Assembly (NCBI RefSeq): GCF_029360705.1
Contig: NZ_JARKMX010000008.1
Location: forward strand, 3,030,202-3,094,201
DNA from: Paraflavitalea pollutisoli
Lineage (GTDB): Bacteria; Bacteroidota; Bacteroidia; Chitinophagales; Chitinophagaceae
DNA: 64,000 bases
Direction of reading: 5' to 3'
The notes beneath the pieces are model-generated. The model made no database searches, was not told where the DNA came from, and saw only the letters and a list, made by a program, of their open reading frames with translations. Of this stretch, positions 8,301 through 15,738 are shown one piece after another. The position numbers and the translations under genes were made by a program. Position 1 is the first letter of the stretch. The number at the start of each line of letters is the position of its first letter.

Positions 8301-10618
8301 CCCGTCACCGTGATCGTGGAATCCTGTGTAAATACCTGCAACCTCGTCTGAAACTGCAGGCTATCGCCCATGGCGGCCACCGGTGCATCCGCTACCTGCA
8401 TATTCAATCGAATGGAGTCGCCCGTGTTCATTCGACGGCTGGTAATCTCCCAGATCAGTGAATCGCCGTTGATACGTGTCGGCGCGGGAGTAGCAGCTGC
8501 CAAGCTGGTCTTCTCGTCTTTTACAACCACCACCCTGCACCGGGTAGAGTCGAGCAGGCTGATGAATTTGTACGTCAGGGTATAGGGTACCGTCCGCGTC
8601 AACCGGGCTTCTACATTCGTTCTTATCTGCAGGTCGAGCCCCTTCACTGCATCTGACTGTTTTTTTGCCGCAACCTGCCAGTTGGCCACATTATCCAACG
8701 GATCAAAGTCTGCTTCGAGCGGTGCTATAACAGCTCCAAAACGCAGTGAATCACCGGCTACTACCGCGGGAGATTTGGGTACCAACACGACATCTACGGA
8801 ATCCTGTGCACGGGCAATGAAAGCCGACAAAGGCAATTGCAGGGTATCGTTCACCAGGGTCAGGGGGCGGGTGGACGATTGCAGGGTATAGCGGCTATCG
8901 ATGGCCAGCTTGAGCGTGTTGCCGGTAGCGGTTTTACCTCCAACATTGCGGTACCACAGGCGGAACTTTACCGAATTATTGGCAAAAACATCGGCCAGTG
9001 GTCGCAGTGACAGTTCCATATCTGATACCTGGTCAGCTGCTACGATCCTTATATCGAAAGCGTCGACCTGACCGGGCCCCGTGAAGGTGGTATATTTCTT
9101 TTTGGGGCTTCTGGCAAATGCTACCGTGTCCAACAGAAAGGGTATATAAGCATTTAACTGAGCCAGTTGAGTTACATAGGTACCGGTATCAGTAGAGGTG
9201 ATATACTGCTCTGCAAAGGTTAGATCTGCATCGAAGCCAATCGCTCCCTTGGTCGTTCGCACACTTCCCGACTTCAGCAGCTCTTCACCTGCATCCAGTA
9301 TCTTGTTGTTATTGGTATCGAACCAAACCTTACCAGTAATCGTACTAAGGTCCCTGACTTCCAAAACAACGGCTTTGGTTTCTCCTCCTACCGGCGTTTT
9401 GCTGATGTTCACATAGTCTCCGCCTTCGGAGCAATACATCCGCATTCCACAGGTCAGGAAATTTCCGTTGGGCATCAGTACGACATCTTTTACGGTTTCG
9501 TTGCATTCGGCCCCTATTGCGCGTTTGAGTAGTGTATTTCCATTGACGTCGTACTTAACGAGTATCCCTTCGACATACTGGTGGCCAAACCCCAGGGTAA
9601 TGTCACGCGCCTCTATGAGGTTACCGGAGGCTGAGGCCATCAAAACACCTCCCGGCAATTCAATCACATTATTTACCTGCGATGTATTGGAGCGGACAAC
9701 TATCCTCGTCCACTGTATGTTGCCACCAGCATCCAGGCGGGAAACAAAGCCTTCGCCATATTGACTACCGCCGGCCCCCGCAAATTGTCCATCGGTGGAC
9801 CAGGTAATACCTCCCACTGCATATCCCCCATCCGATAACGGCAAGATGCAGCTGGCTGCTTCATTGTTGCTGCCCGCAATATTCTTCTGCCACTGTATAT
9901 TGAATGTTGCATCCATTTTAACGACCCACACGTCGTTGCTGGCCATACTACCCGGTAAAGCGCTGGTTGAAATAGTAAATACCAGCCCTCCATCTGTCGT
10001 GTTCGCTGCTGTGATGGAAGAACTTTGGTAGGCATGTTCAAATACTTTCTGGCTGAGCAGGTTGCCACTGGCATCCAGCTGCAACATCCACAGATCTGTT
10101 TGTGTATTGGTTTTTCCGACCACGTCCCCATCGGTAGACGCCGTATTGCCGAAGATGATCAGCTGTCCATTGGGTCGAACGATTACTGTACCTGGCGTTT
10201 CGGCACCATTTCCCCCAAAGTCCTTTATCCAGACGACGTTCAGGTTCCGGTCAAATTTGATCACCTGTAATTCACTCCCCACCGGGTGCAGCGAGCGGTA
10301 GCCATCGGTAACTGCCACCAGCCCTCCATCGGGTGTCTCTTCCATTTTCCTGAGCGACTTTGTTCCGGACTTCTCCCAAACGACATTGAGCTGCGCATCA
10401 TACCGTACGGCAATCAGTTTGGTACCGCTACCGTCTCCAATGTCCCCGTAAGCCACATACCCTCCATCTCTGGCGGGTATCAAATCATCGAAAGCATTGC
10501 TAACCGCGACGGAATGGTCACGTCCACGTACAATACCATCCTGGGCAAAAGCTGTTGCAGTGAATAGGGTTACGAGAAGCATACAAGCCACCCGGTGCAA
10601 GAAGATCTTTACAGGCAT
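5354..10618 (-). CDS. Giant T9SS-secreted beta-propeller/adhesin-like protein
   Basis: 1754 residues from the ATG at 10618 (MPVKIFLHRV, then a signal peptide ending ATAFAQ). I chose this start because the longer frame adds 43 residues ahead of the signal peptide. The layout is partly duplicated. First comes a set of propeller-like repeats with DGGYVAYG/DGGLVAV motifs, about residues 30-425. A short module GKVWFDTNNNKILDAGEEL follows near 430, then Ig-like strands. A second set of DGGY repeats covers about 800-1205, with the second module GKVYIDYNNNQVFDAND near 1207. Next are a conserved domain with SYDPNDKTEVQQG near 1425, an FN3-like stretch, and a type A T9SS sorting tail from LYPNPAINS (about 1673) to SSKLIKQ. 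Probably cell-surface or released; ligand unknown. Confidence 0.9.
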   Translation of the reverse strand: MPVKIFLHRVACMLLVTLFTATAFAQDGIVRGRDHSVAVSNAFDDLIPARDGGYVAYGDIGDGSGTKLIAVRYDAQLNVVWEKSGTKSLRKMEETPDGGLVAVTDGYRSLHPVGSELQVIKFDRNLNVVWIKDFGGNGAETPGTVIVRPNGQLIIFGNTASTDGDVVGKTNTQTDLWMLQLDASGNLLSQKVFEHAYQSSSITAANTTDGGLVFTISTSALPGSMASNDVWVVKMDATFNIQWQKNIAGSNNEAASCILPLSDGGYAVGGITWSTDGQFAGAGGSQYGEGFVSRLDAGGNIQWTRIVVRSNTSQVNNVIELPGGVLMASASGNLIEARDITLGFGHQYVEGILVKYDVNGNTLLKRAIGAECNETVKDVVLMPNGNFLTCGMRMYCSEGGDYVNISKTPVGGETKAVVLEVRDLSTITGKVWFDTNNNKILDAGEELLKSGSVRTTKGAIGFDADLTFAEQYITSTDTGTYVTQLAQLNAYIPFLLDTVAFARSPKKKYTTFTGPGQVDAFDIRIVAADQVSDMELSLRPLADVFANNSVKFRLWYRNVGGKTATGNTLKLAIDSRYTLQSSTRPLTLVNDTLQLPLSAFIARAQDSVDVVLVPKSPAVVAGDSLRFGAVIAPLEADFDPLDNVANWQVAAKKQSDAVKGLDLQIRTNVEARLTRTVPYTLTYKFISLLDSTRCRVVVVKDEKTSLAAATPAPTRINGDSLIWEITSRRMNTGDSIRLNMQVADAPVAAMGDSLQFQTRLQVFTQDSTITVTGRFAQRIVGNYVAPDMTTTTLHPPQGVVWKRTVGGPLGDFASDVVALPDNNFITVGSEGLAGGGPLQAVITRYDDDGHVIWTKGLGGESEESLSTVRKLNDSIFWACGVARRPHAPGNPVEDEILVVKFNARGDVLLKKYYGGSLTDYAHGIAPTADGGFIINATTRSNDGDIAGYVKPDFYYMNMWVAKMDASGVIEWSKCFNHPAREAEYIGTDIRTSADGGYYLGGYATYGPYFDPNASSGLVFKIDGAGNKIWEREFHVKDYKYEINSIVVNQQNEVVFAGLAGDATGADTAYLGDHGVTDVWTGKLDKDGNLLWQNHFGGSKNDFAERINSTHDGGYLIAAGVRSDDGNVTDYVGPDDGWVLKIDNNGKLIWQKVIGSKYIDYVKTVTELPNGNVIVAGSLTAGWNVPGEDIQGPSDVLLAKIGQANYVIGKVYIDYNNNQVFDANDVLFNKGVVSFTRDSLRTSATVTNGAYAVLLGTGSYRAKLSLADSALYTISPANAILTFNELLMTDTLDFALVPKSTAKDLRVDLLPIGRARAGFETQYQLRYENNSPYPINNVELKMVPDHRSSFVSASLALSANRGDTLVWAFSQLAPFQSGTIEVNIKVQPPPALMPGDSLRVRAEIYPISGDLKPLDNITAFNQFVGVSYDPNDKTEVQQGSNFNTRNVSDGDYLKYLIRFQNTGNDTAFTVYVHDTLSDKVDWNTLEMIGTSHTYSLHILDGNKLEWRFNNIKLVDSFTNEPGSHGFIAYRIKPKNNLLAGDTVKNSASIYFDFNPPILTNEAHSVVMALTALPADLMRLDAQWAATGAAQISWTVEQEIDVAYYLVQRSADGQPFETIGKVAASNIWWRHDYTYTDKAPFGDKIYYRIVRVDLNLSQEFSKAALLRRAAGTNGQMQLYPNPAINSVTLTMQTTAAGIATVSIVDGKGSVVQTNSLGNLRAGWHSRAINVSTLPAGQYYLQCRVGDQVFSSKLIKQ

Positions 10619-10682
10619 ACAAAAATTAAAAGGAGGTGAAAGTTGCTGCGGATAGTGGAGAGGGTATGTCGCAGAATATGGG

Positions 10683-10720
10683 ATTAAACAAGAACGGTTC
10701 CGGCGGGTAACCGGAACCGT
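10683..10720 (-). terminator. Terminator after hisB
   Basis: ACGGTTCCGG, 7-nt loop, CCGGAACCGT (10694-10720), followed on the minus strand by TCTTGTTTAA. It lies between hisB and the T9SS gene, both on the minus strand, and suggests that the his transcript ends here. The T run is weak. Confidence 0.65.
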
Positions 10721-10795
10721 AAAACGAATATAGAGGAAAAGTACCACCCGCCAAAAATGATCCTACCGGGGTTGACTTTTATCAAAAGCGATCTA

Positions 10796-11935
10796 CTACA
10801 ATACCCCTTTGGTACTCGGCAGGTAGTTGCTGAGCGGGTCGCGTTTTACCGCCATACGGATGGCCTTGGCAAACGCCTTGAAAATGGCTTCGATCTTGTG
10901 GTGCTCGTTGTCGCCATGGCACTCGATATTGAGGTTGCATTTGGCGGCATCGGAGAATGACTTGAAGAAATGGAAGAACATTTCTGTAGGCATATCGCCC
11001 ACAAATTCGCGTTTGAACTCCGCATTCCAGACGATCCAGTTACGACCACCGAAATCGATCAGGACTTTGGCATCGGCTTCATCCATGGGCAGGGCAAACC
11101 CGTAGCGCTCCATGCCTCTTTTGTCGGCCAGGGCCTGGGCGAATGCTTCGCCGAGTGCGATGCCGGTATCTTCGATGGTATGGTGCTCGTCGATGTGCAG
11201 GTCGCCGTTACTACGGATGGTGAGGTCCATCTTACCATGCCGGGCGATCTGGTCGAGCATATGGTCGAAGAAACCCAGTCCGGTGAAGACTTGTGCCTTG
11301 CCGCTACCGTCTACGTTCAGTTCTATCTTGATCTGCGTTTCGCTGGTGTTGCGTTCATGGATCACCTGGCGCAGGCCCAGTTTCAGGAACTTATAGATAT
11401 CGCTCCACTGGGTAGTTTCGAGGGCGATGACGGGGCGCAGTTCGGCGACCTTATCGCTGATCTCTCCTGCCCCCAGGTTGGCGTCGTTGTTGAGCCAGAT
11501 GGCTTTACAACCCAGGTTCTTGGCCAGCTGTACGTCGGTGATACGGTCACCGATCACAAATGAATTGGCCAGATCATAAGCCGGGTTGTTGATGTACTGG
11601 GTCAGCATACCCGTACCTGGTTTGCGGGTTGGTGCATTATCGGCCGGGAAACTACGATCGATGTAGGTCGCCACGAAATGGATGCCCTCCCCTTCCAGGC
11701 TCTTCATCACCAGGTTGTGCAGTGGCCAGAAGGTATCTTCGGGAAAAGCAGGGGTACCCAATCCATCCTGGTTGGTCACGATCACCAGTTCGTAATCGAA
11801 CTCACGGGCAATCCTGCCCATGTATTCGAACATGCCCGGATAAAAGGTGAGCTTTTCGTAGGAGTCTAACTGATAAGTAGGTGGAGCTTCGTTGATCAAA
11901 GTACCATCCCGGTCAATAAACAGAACGCGCTTCAT
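10796..11935 (-). CDS. hisB: Bifunctional histidinol-phosphatase / imidazoleglycerol-phosphate dehydratase
   Basis: 379 residues, the fused HisB form. The N-terminal 165 residues are a HAD phosphatase: [13 protein letters not shown] carries the DxD nucleophile motif, then IVTNQDGLG and [13 protein letters not shown]. The C-terminal part is the dehydratase with metal-binding His clusters in [30 protein letters not shown] and [14 protein letters not shown]. These are steps 6 and 8 of histidine synthesis. It follows hisC after 48 nt and is the last his gene here: no hisH, hisA, hisF or hisI comes next. Confidence 0.96.
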   Translation of the reverse strand: MKRVLFIDRDGTLINEAPPTYQLDSYEKLTFYPGMFEYMGRIAREFDYELVIVTNQDGLGTPAFPEDTFWPLHNLVMKSLEGEGIHFVATYIDRSFPADNAPTRKPGTGMLTQYINNPAYDLANSFVIGDRITDVQLAKNLGCKAIWLNNDANLGAGEISDKVAELRPVIALETTQWSDIYKFLKLGLRQVIHERNTSETQIKIELNVDGSGKAQVFTGLGFFDHMLDQIARHGKMDLTIRSNGDLHIDEHHTIEDTGIALGEAFAQALADKRGMERYGFALPMDEADAKVLIDFGGRNWIVWNAEFKREFVGDMPTEMFFHFFKSFSDAAKCNLNIECHGDNEHHKIEAIFKAFAKAIRMAVKRDPLSNYLPSTKGVL

Positions 11936-11983
11936 GAATTAGTTTTTAGGTTCCTAAACCGTTACGAATATAAGTAGTTGGTG

Positions 11984-13039
11984 CTAGTTGGTACCGAAGC
12001 TTTTCAGGGCTTCATAGAGGGCCCGGTTTTCCTGCTCGGTGCCTACCGTAATCCGAAGGCAACCTTCACACAACAGCACTTTGCTGCGGTCGCGCACCAC
12101 GATCCCTTTCTCCAACAGGTAATTGTAGATGCCTTTGGGATCGGTTACCTGCACCAGCAGGAAATTGGCATCGGAAGGATAAACCTTTTGTACTACCGGA
12201 ATACCCGGCAATACCTTTTCCATCTCCCCTCTTTGGTGCACGATCTCTTTGATCATATCGTTGACCTGCCCTACTTCTTCCAACGCCTGCAGCACGAGGT
12301 CTTGTGAAGCCTGGTTGATGTTGTAGGGTGGCTTTACCTTGTTCATGACGTTGATGATCTCTGCCGAAGCGAAACCCAACCCAACCCGTAAGGCTGCCAG
12401 GCCCCAGGCTTTGGACAGCGTTTGCATCACAAACAGGTTGGGATAGTCCTGCAGTTCCTGGGTGAAGGAGCGGAAGCGTGAGAAATTTATATAGGCTTCA
12501 TCGATCACCACCAAACCGAAATAGTTGTTCAACAACACTTCTACATCATCCCGGTCGAGCGAGTTACCTGTCGGGTTGTTGGGCGAGCAGATGAAGATCA
12601 GTTTGGTGTTGTCATCTACAGCCTGCTCGATCGCCGGCAGGTCGAGTTGATATGCCTTGGTGAGTGGCACTTTCTTGATGGCCACATCATTGATGTTCGC
12701 GCTTACCTCGTACATGCCGTAGGTGGGCGGGCAAATGATGATATTGTCTTTTCCGGGATCGCAGAAAGCCCGCATCAATACATCGATACATTCGTCGCTT
12801 CCGTTGCCGATGAACATGTTTTCGGGCCGTACTCCTTTTATCTCACTCAGCTTTTCCTTCACCTTCCATTGCAGGGGATCCGGATAGCGGTTGTACCATT
12901 TGCGCAGGGGCGATCCCAGGCTGTTTTCGTTGGCATCGAGGTAGATACTGGCCTCTCCTTTAAACTCATCCCTGGCGGAGGAATAGGGCACCAGTTTCTT
13001 GATATTTTCTCTCAGTATATTATTGAGGTCGAAGCTCAT
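11984..13039 (-). CDS. hisC: Histidinol-phosphate aminotransferase
   Basis: 351 residues from the ATG at 13039 (MSFDLNNILREN). An upstream ATG at 13087 would add 16 unrelated residues. A class I/II PLP aminotransferase: LDANENSLGSP near the N-terminus, FIGNGSDECIDVLMRAF, CSPNNPTGN, VIDEAYINF and the PLP lysine in QTLSKAWGLAALRVG. Converts imidazole-acetol phosphate to histidinol phosphate with glutamate as amino donor. 53 nt after hisD. Confidence 0.96.
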   Translation of the reverse strand: MSFDLNNILRENIKKLVPYSSARDEFKGEASIYLDANENSLGSPLRKWYNRYPDPLQWKVKEKLSEIKGVRPENMFIGNGSDECIDVLMRAFCDPGKDNIIICPPTYGMYEVSANINDVAIKKVPLTKAYQLDLPAIEQAVDDNTKLIFICSPNNPTGNSLDRDDVEVLLNNYFGLVVIDEAYINFSRFRSFTQELQDYPNLFVMQTLSKAWGLAALRVGLGFASAEIINVMNKVKPPYNINQASQDLVLQALEEVGQVNDMIKEIVHQRGEMEKVLPGIPVVQKVYPSDANFLLVQVTDPKGIYNYLLEKGIVVRDRSKVLLCEGCLRITVGTEQENRALYEALKSFGTN

Positions 13040-13092
13040 GGTTCTAATTTTTTGTTTGCATTGTCTGTATCCTTGTCGGGCAGCCACCCTGC

Positions 13093-14370
13093 CTATTTGA
13101 TCGTACGAACCCGTACAGCGTTGGCATGGGCCTCCAGGCCTTCTGCTTCTGCCATCAGTTCTACAGTGCGACCGATCATCTGCAGCCCCTGACGGGTCAG
13201 TTGCTGGAAGGTAATCTTCTTCACGAAACTATCTACGCTCACACCGCTGTATGCTTTGGCGTAGCCGTTGGTCGGCAGGGTATGGTTGGTGCCGCTGGCG
13301 TAGTCGCCCACACTTTCGGGTGAATAGTGACCCAGGAATACAGAACCTGCATTGATCACCTGGCGGGCCAGTTCGCCGGCATTGTCGCAGGCGAGGATCA
13401 GGTGTTCAGCTGCATACTCGTTGAGGAGTTCCATGGCTGTCGATTCATCATCTATGACAAAGATCTTACTGTTGTCGAGGGCTTTTGCGGCCAGGTCTTT
13501 ACGGGGCAAGGCCGCCAACTGTGTTTCCAGCTCTTTCTGCACCTGCTCCACCAATGCCTTTTCCCGTACCACCAGGATCACCTGGCTATCGCTGCCATGC
13601 TCGGCCTGGCTCAGCAGGTCGGCGGCTACAAAGGCCGGGTGGGCGGTTGCATCGGCATACACCGCTACTTCGCTGGGACCAGCCGGCATATCGATGGCGA
13701 TACCCTGCTGCTGTACCAGTTGCTTGGCACAGGTCACATACTGATTGCCGGGGCCAAATATCTTGGATACCTGCGGTATCGACTCCGTACCATAGGCCAT
13801 GGCCCCGATGGCCTGTACACCGCCTGCTTTGAACACTTTTGTGACGCCTACCGCTTCGGCGGCAAACAGGATGGCGGGATGCAGCTTACCTGCTTTATCG
13901 GGCGGTGAGCACAACACGATCTCTTTACAGCCTGCCAGCCTGGCCGGTACGCCCAGCATGAGGATGGTAGAGAATAAAGGTGCCGTACCACCAGGGATAT
14001 ACAACCCTACTTTTTCGATGGCTACTGACCGCCGCCAGCAATGTACACCGGGCATGGTCTCTACCATTTCCGTTTGGGTGATCTGCTTACGGTGGAAGGT
14101 CTCGATATTGGCCTTCGCCGTCAGGATGGCTGTTTTGAGGGCTTCGTCGAGCGAAGCGCTTGCCTCCCTGATCTCTGCTTCGGATACCTGCAACTCCGTG
14201 ATGGCTGCTTTGTCAAAACGCAGGGTCAGTTCTTTCACTGCTTCATCACCGCGGGCTTTCACCTGTTGCAGGATATCACCCACGATGGCTTCCAACTTCG
14301 CTGCCTCCGCCACCGGCCTTTGCAGCAAACTGTTCCATTCGCTGCGGGCCGGGTTCTCAAATACTTTCAT
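13093..14370 (-). CDS. hisD: Histidinol dehydrogenase
   Basis: 425 residues. Oxidises histidinol to histidine in two NAD-dependent steps using a bound zinc. The family signatures are clear: GLYIPGGTAPLFSTILM, GVQAIGAMAYGTESIP, KIFGPGNQYVTCAKQLV, DMPAGPSEVAVYAD, LSQAEHGSDSQVILV and, near the C-terminus, SVGDYASGTNHTLPTNGYAK with catalytic and zinc-binding His/Asp residues. Lies 55 nt after hisG and 53 nt before hisC in the same operon. Confidence 0.97.
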   Translation of the reverse strand: MKVFENPARSEWNSLLQRPVAEAAKLEAIVGDILQQVKARGDEAVKELTLRFDKAAITELQVSEAEIREASASLDEALKTAILTAKANIETFHRKQITQTEMVETMPGVHCWRRSVAIEKVGLYIPGGTAPLFSTILMLGVPARLAGCKEIVLCSPPDKAGKLHPAILFAAEAVGVTKVFKAGGVQAIGAMAYGTESIPQVSKIFGPGNQYVTCAKQLVQQQGIAIDMPAGPSEVAVYADATAHPAFVAADLLSQAEHGSDSQVILVVREKALVEQVQKELETQLAALPRKDLAAKALDNSKIFVIDDESTAMELLNEYAAEHLILACDNAGELARQVINAGSVFLGHYSPESVGDYASGTNHTLPTNGYAKAYSGVSVDSFVKKITFQQLTRQGLQMIGRTVELMAEAEGLEAHANAVRVRTIK

Positions 14371-14425
14371 AAACGCGTGGTATTATTTTGCCTGGAATGT
14401 TGTTCAATGCCTTGTCCGGATTCCC

Positions 14426-15277
14426 TTAGATGATCATCTTTTCGATCGGCACTACCAGTATGCCCTGGGCGCCCGCCGCTTTCAGCTGTTCGATGATATC
14501 CCAGAAGGTATCTTCACTCAATACGCTGTGTACGCTGCTCCATCCCTGCTCGGCCAACGGCAGTACCGTAGGGCTCTTCATGCCGGGCAGTAATGCAATG
14601 ATCTCTTTCAACTTCTCGTTGGGGGCATTTAACAACACATATTTGGTGCGTTTGGCCTTCTTCACCGCGCGGATGCGGAACAGGAGTTTGTCGAGCAGTT
14701 GCTGTTGTGCAGCATCGAGCTGGTTGTTCTTGATGAGCACCGATTGCGATTGCAGGATGGTCTCTACTTCCTTGAGGCCATTCATGAAGAGTGTCGATCC
14801 GCTGCTCACGAGGTCGGCTACCACATCGGCCAGGCCAATACCCGGCGCAATTTCTACCGAGCCACTGATCTCGTGGATCTCCGCTTCGACGTTGTTCTTC
14901 TTTAGGAATTCATTGACCAGGAAGGGGTAGCTGGTGGCAATGCGTTTACCCTGCAGGGAAGTAACGCCACCATATTCCAGGCCACGGGGGATGGCTACTG
15001 CCAGGCGGCATTTACCAAAACCCAGCTTTTCCACTATTTCGGCCTGCTTGTTCTTTTCAAACAATACGTTCTCCCCTACGATACCGATATCAGCCACACC
15101 GTCTTCTACGTACTGGGGAATATCGTCATCGCGCAAGAAGAATACTTCAAGGGGGAAGTTATCGGCTTCCGTACGCAGCCGGTCTTTTACATTGCGCAGA
15201 TCGATACCGCATTCCTTCAGCAATTGAACAGAATCTTCGTACAGTCGTCCCGACTTCTGAATGGCTATTCGTAACAT
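14426..15277 (-). CDS. hisG: ATP phosphoribosyltransferase, long form
   Basis: First enzyme of histidine synthesis (ATP plus PRPP). 283 residues, the long HisG type. The catalytic part begins MLRIAIQKSGRLYEDS and includes VADIGIVGENVLFE and LADVVADLVSSGSTL (PRPP loop). A C-terminal regulatory domain of about 75 residues (from KYVLLNAPNEKLKEI) would bind histidine for feedback inhibition, so no HisZ partner is needed. It is the first his enzyme gene, 62 nt after a leader with six His codons and an attenuator. Confidence 0.97.
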   Translation of the reverse strand: MLRIAIQKSGRLYEDSVQLLKECGIDLRNVKDRLRTEADNFPLEVFFLRDDDIPQYVEDGVADIGIVGENVLFEKNKQAEIVEKLGFGKCRLAVAIPRGLEYGGVTSLQGKRIATSYPFLVNEFLKKNNVEAEIHEISGSVEIAPGIGLADVVADLVSSGSTLFMNGLKEVETILQSQSVLIKNNQLDAAQQQLLDKLLFRIRAVKKAKRTKYVLLNAPNEKLKEIIALLPGMKSPTVLPLAEQGWSSVHSVLSEDTFWDIIEQLKAAGAQGILVVPIEKMII

Positions 15278-15339
15278 AGTGTGTTGTTTGCCTGCCCTTG
15301 CCGGACAGTTTGGTATATTTTTAAAAGTTCAAACCAGCG

Positions 15340-15374
15340 AAAAACAAAAAGGGCTTACCAGTGGTAAGCCCTTT
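15340..15374 (-). terminator. his attenuator: intrinsic terminator in the hisG leader
   Basis: Minus strand: AAAGGGCTTACC, loop ACT, GGTAAGCCCTTT (12-bp perfect stem, 15348-15374), then TTTTTGTTTTT. It is located between the His leader peptide and hisG. GGCTTACC of its 5' arm can pair instead with GGTAGGCC at 15406-15413, which overlaps the leader stop codon (8 pairs, one G-U), giving the antiterminator. Confidence 0.9.
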
Positions 15375-15408
15375 ATAATTATATGGCACTACACAAAGCA
15401 CCACCGGC

Positions 15409-15462
15409 CTACCCTTGGAGGTAAGTATGATGATGGTGATGGATATGTGTAAATATGTTCAT
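15409..15462 (-). CDS. hisL: his leader peptide (17 residues, six His)
   Basis: Minus-strand ATG at 15462 gives MNIFTHIHHHHHTYLQG and TAG at 15409. Six of the 17 codons are His, five of them consecutive (CAT CAC CAT CAT CAT). By its position before hisG it acts as the sensing element for charged tRNA-His. The sequence overlapping its stop codon (GGTAGGCC, 15406-15413) is the alternative partner of the terminator 5' arm. A ribosome stalled on the His run would leave it free; one at the stop would mask it. Same architecture as the trp leader in this window. Confidence 0.9.
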   Translation of the reverse strand: MNIFTHIHHHHHTYLQG

Positions 15463-15472
15463 TTTCGAGTCG

Positions 15473-15501
15473 CAAAAATAGGACTTCCAGTTTGTTGGCA
15501 A
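15473..15501 (-). promoter_or_regulatory. his operon promoter, Bacteroidota type
   Basis: Minus strand: TTG (15499-15501, within a T run), 18 bp, then TATTTTTG (15473-15480), a full match to TAnnTTTG. Only 10 nt separate the -7 box from the leader-peptide ATG, so the 5' untranslated leader would be about 3-6 nt. Confidence 0.65.
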
Positions 15502-15738
15502 AAAATATTTTTGGGAAACCCTACTATTTCATAGGGTTTTAATAAGAACATGTTTATCAAGCAACTGCCAGCCACAACTCTTGTAGCCATACAGCCTTCC
15601 GTCACAATCAACCGGGCTGGCGCCTTTTTCCGGGCCTAACTTACCGGCCCGGCCACACAGGATTTACGGTCTGCGACCGTCTAAGTCTACAGGATCATAG
15701 TATACGTAAACGCTCACTATTCAATAAACTAAACATTC
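15502..15738. other. Divergent intergenic region his / S9 peptidase
   Basis: No gene seen. It holds two hairpins close to the peptidase gene: CCGGGCC / GGCCCGG (15630-15652) and ACGGT / ACCGT (about 15666-15681). Neither has a T run, so they are not terminators. They could lie in the 5' untranslated region of the peptidase mRNA. Confidence 0.4.

Noticed and set aside
10629-10725. Perfect AAGGAGGTGA on the plus strand followed by a 14-codon frame
   Set aside because: The ATG is about 25-30 nt from the motif and the frame runs into the his terminator hairpin. The motif lies upstream of a minus-strand gene and is probably chance.
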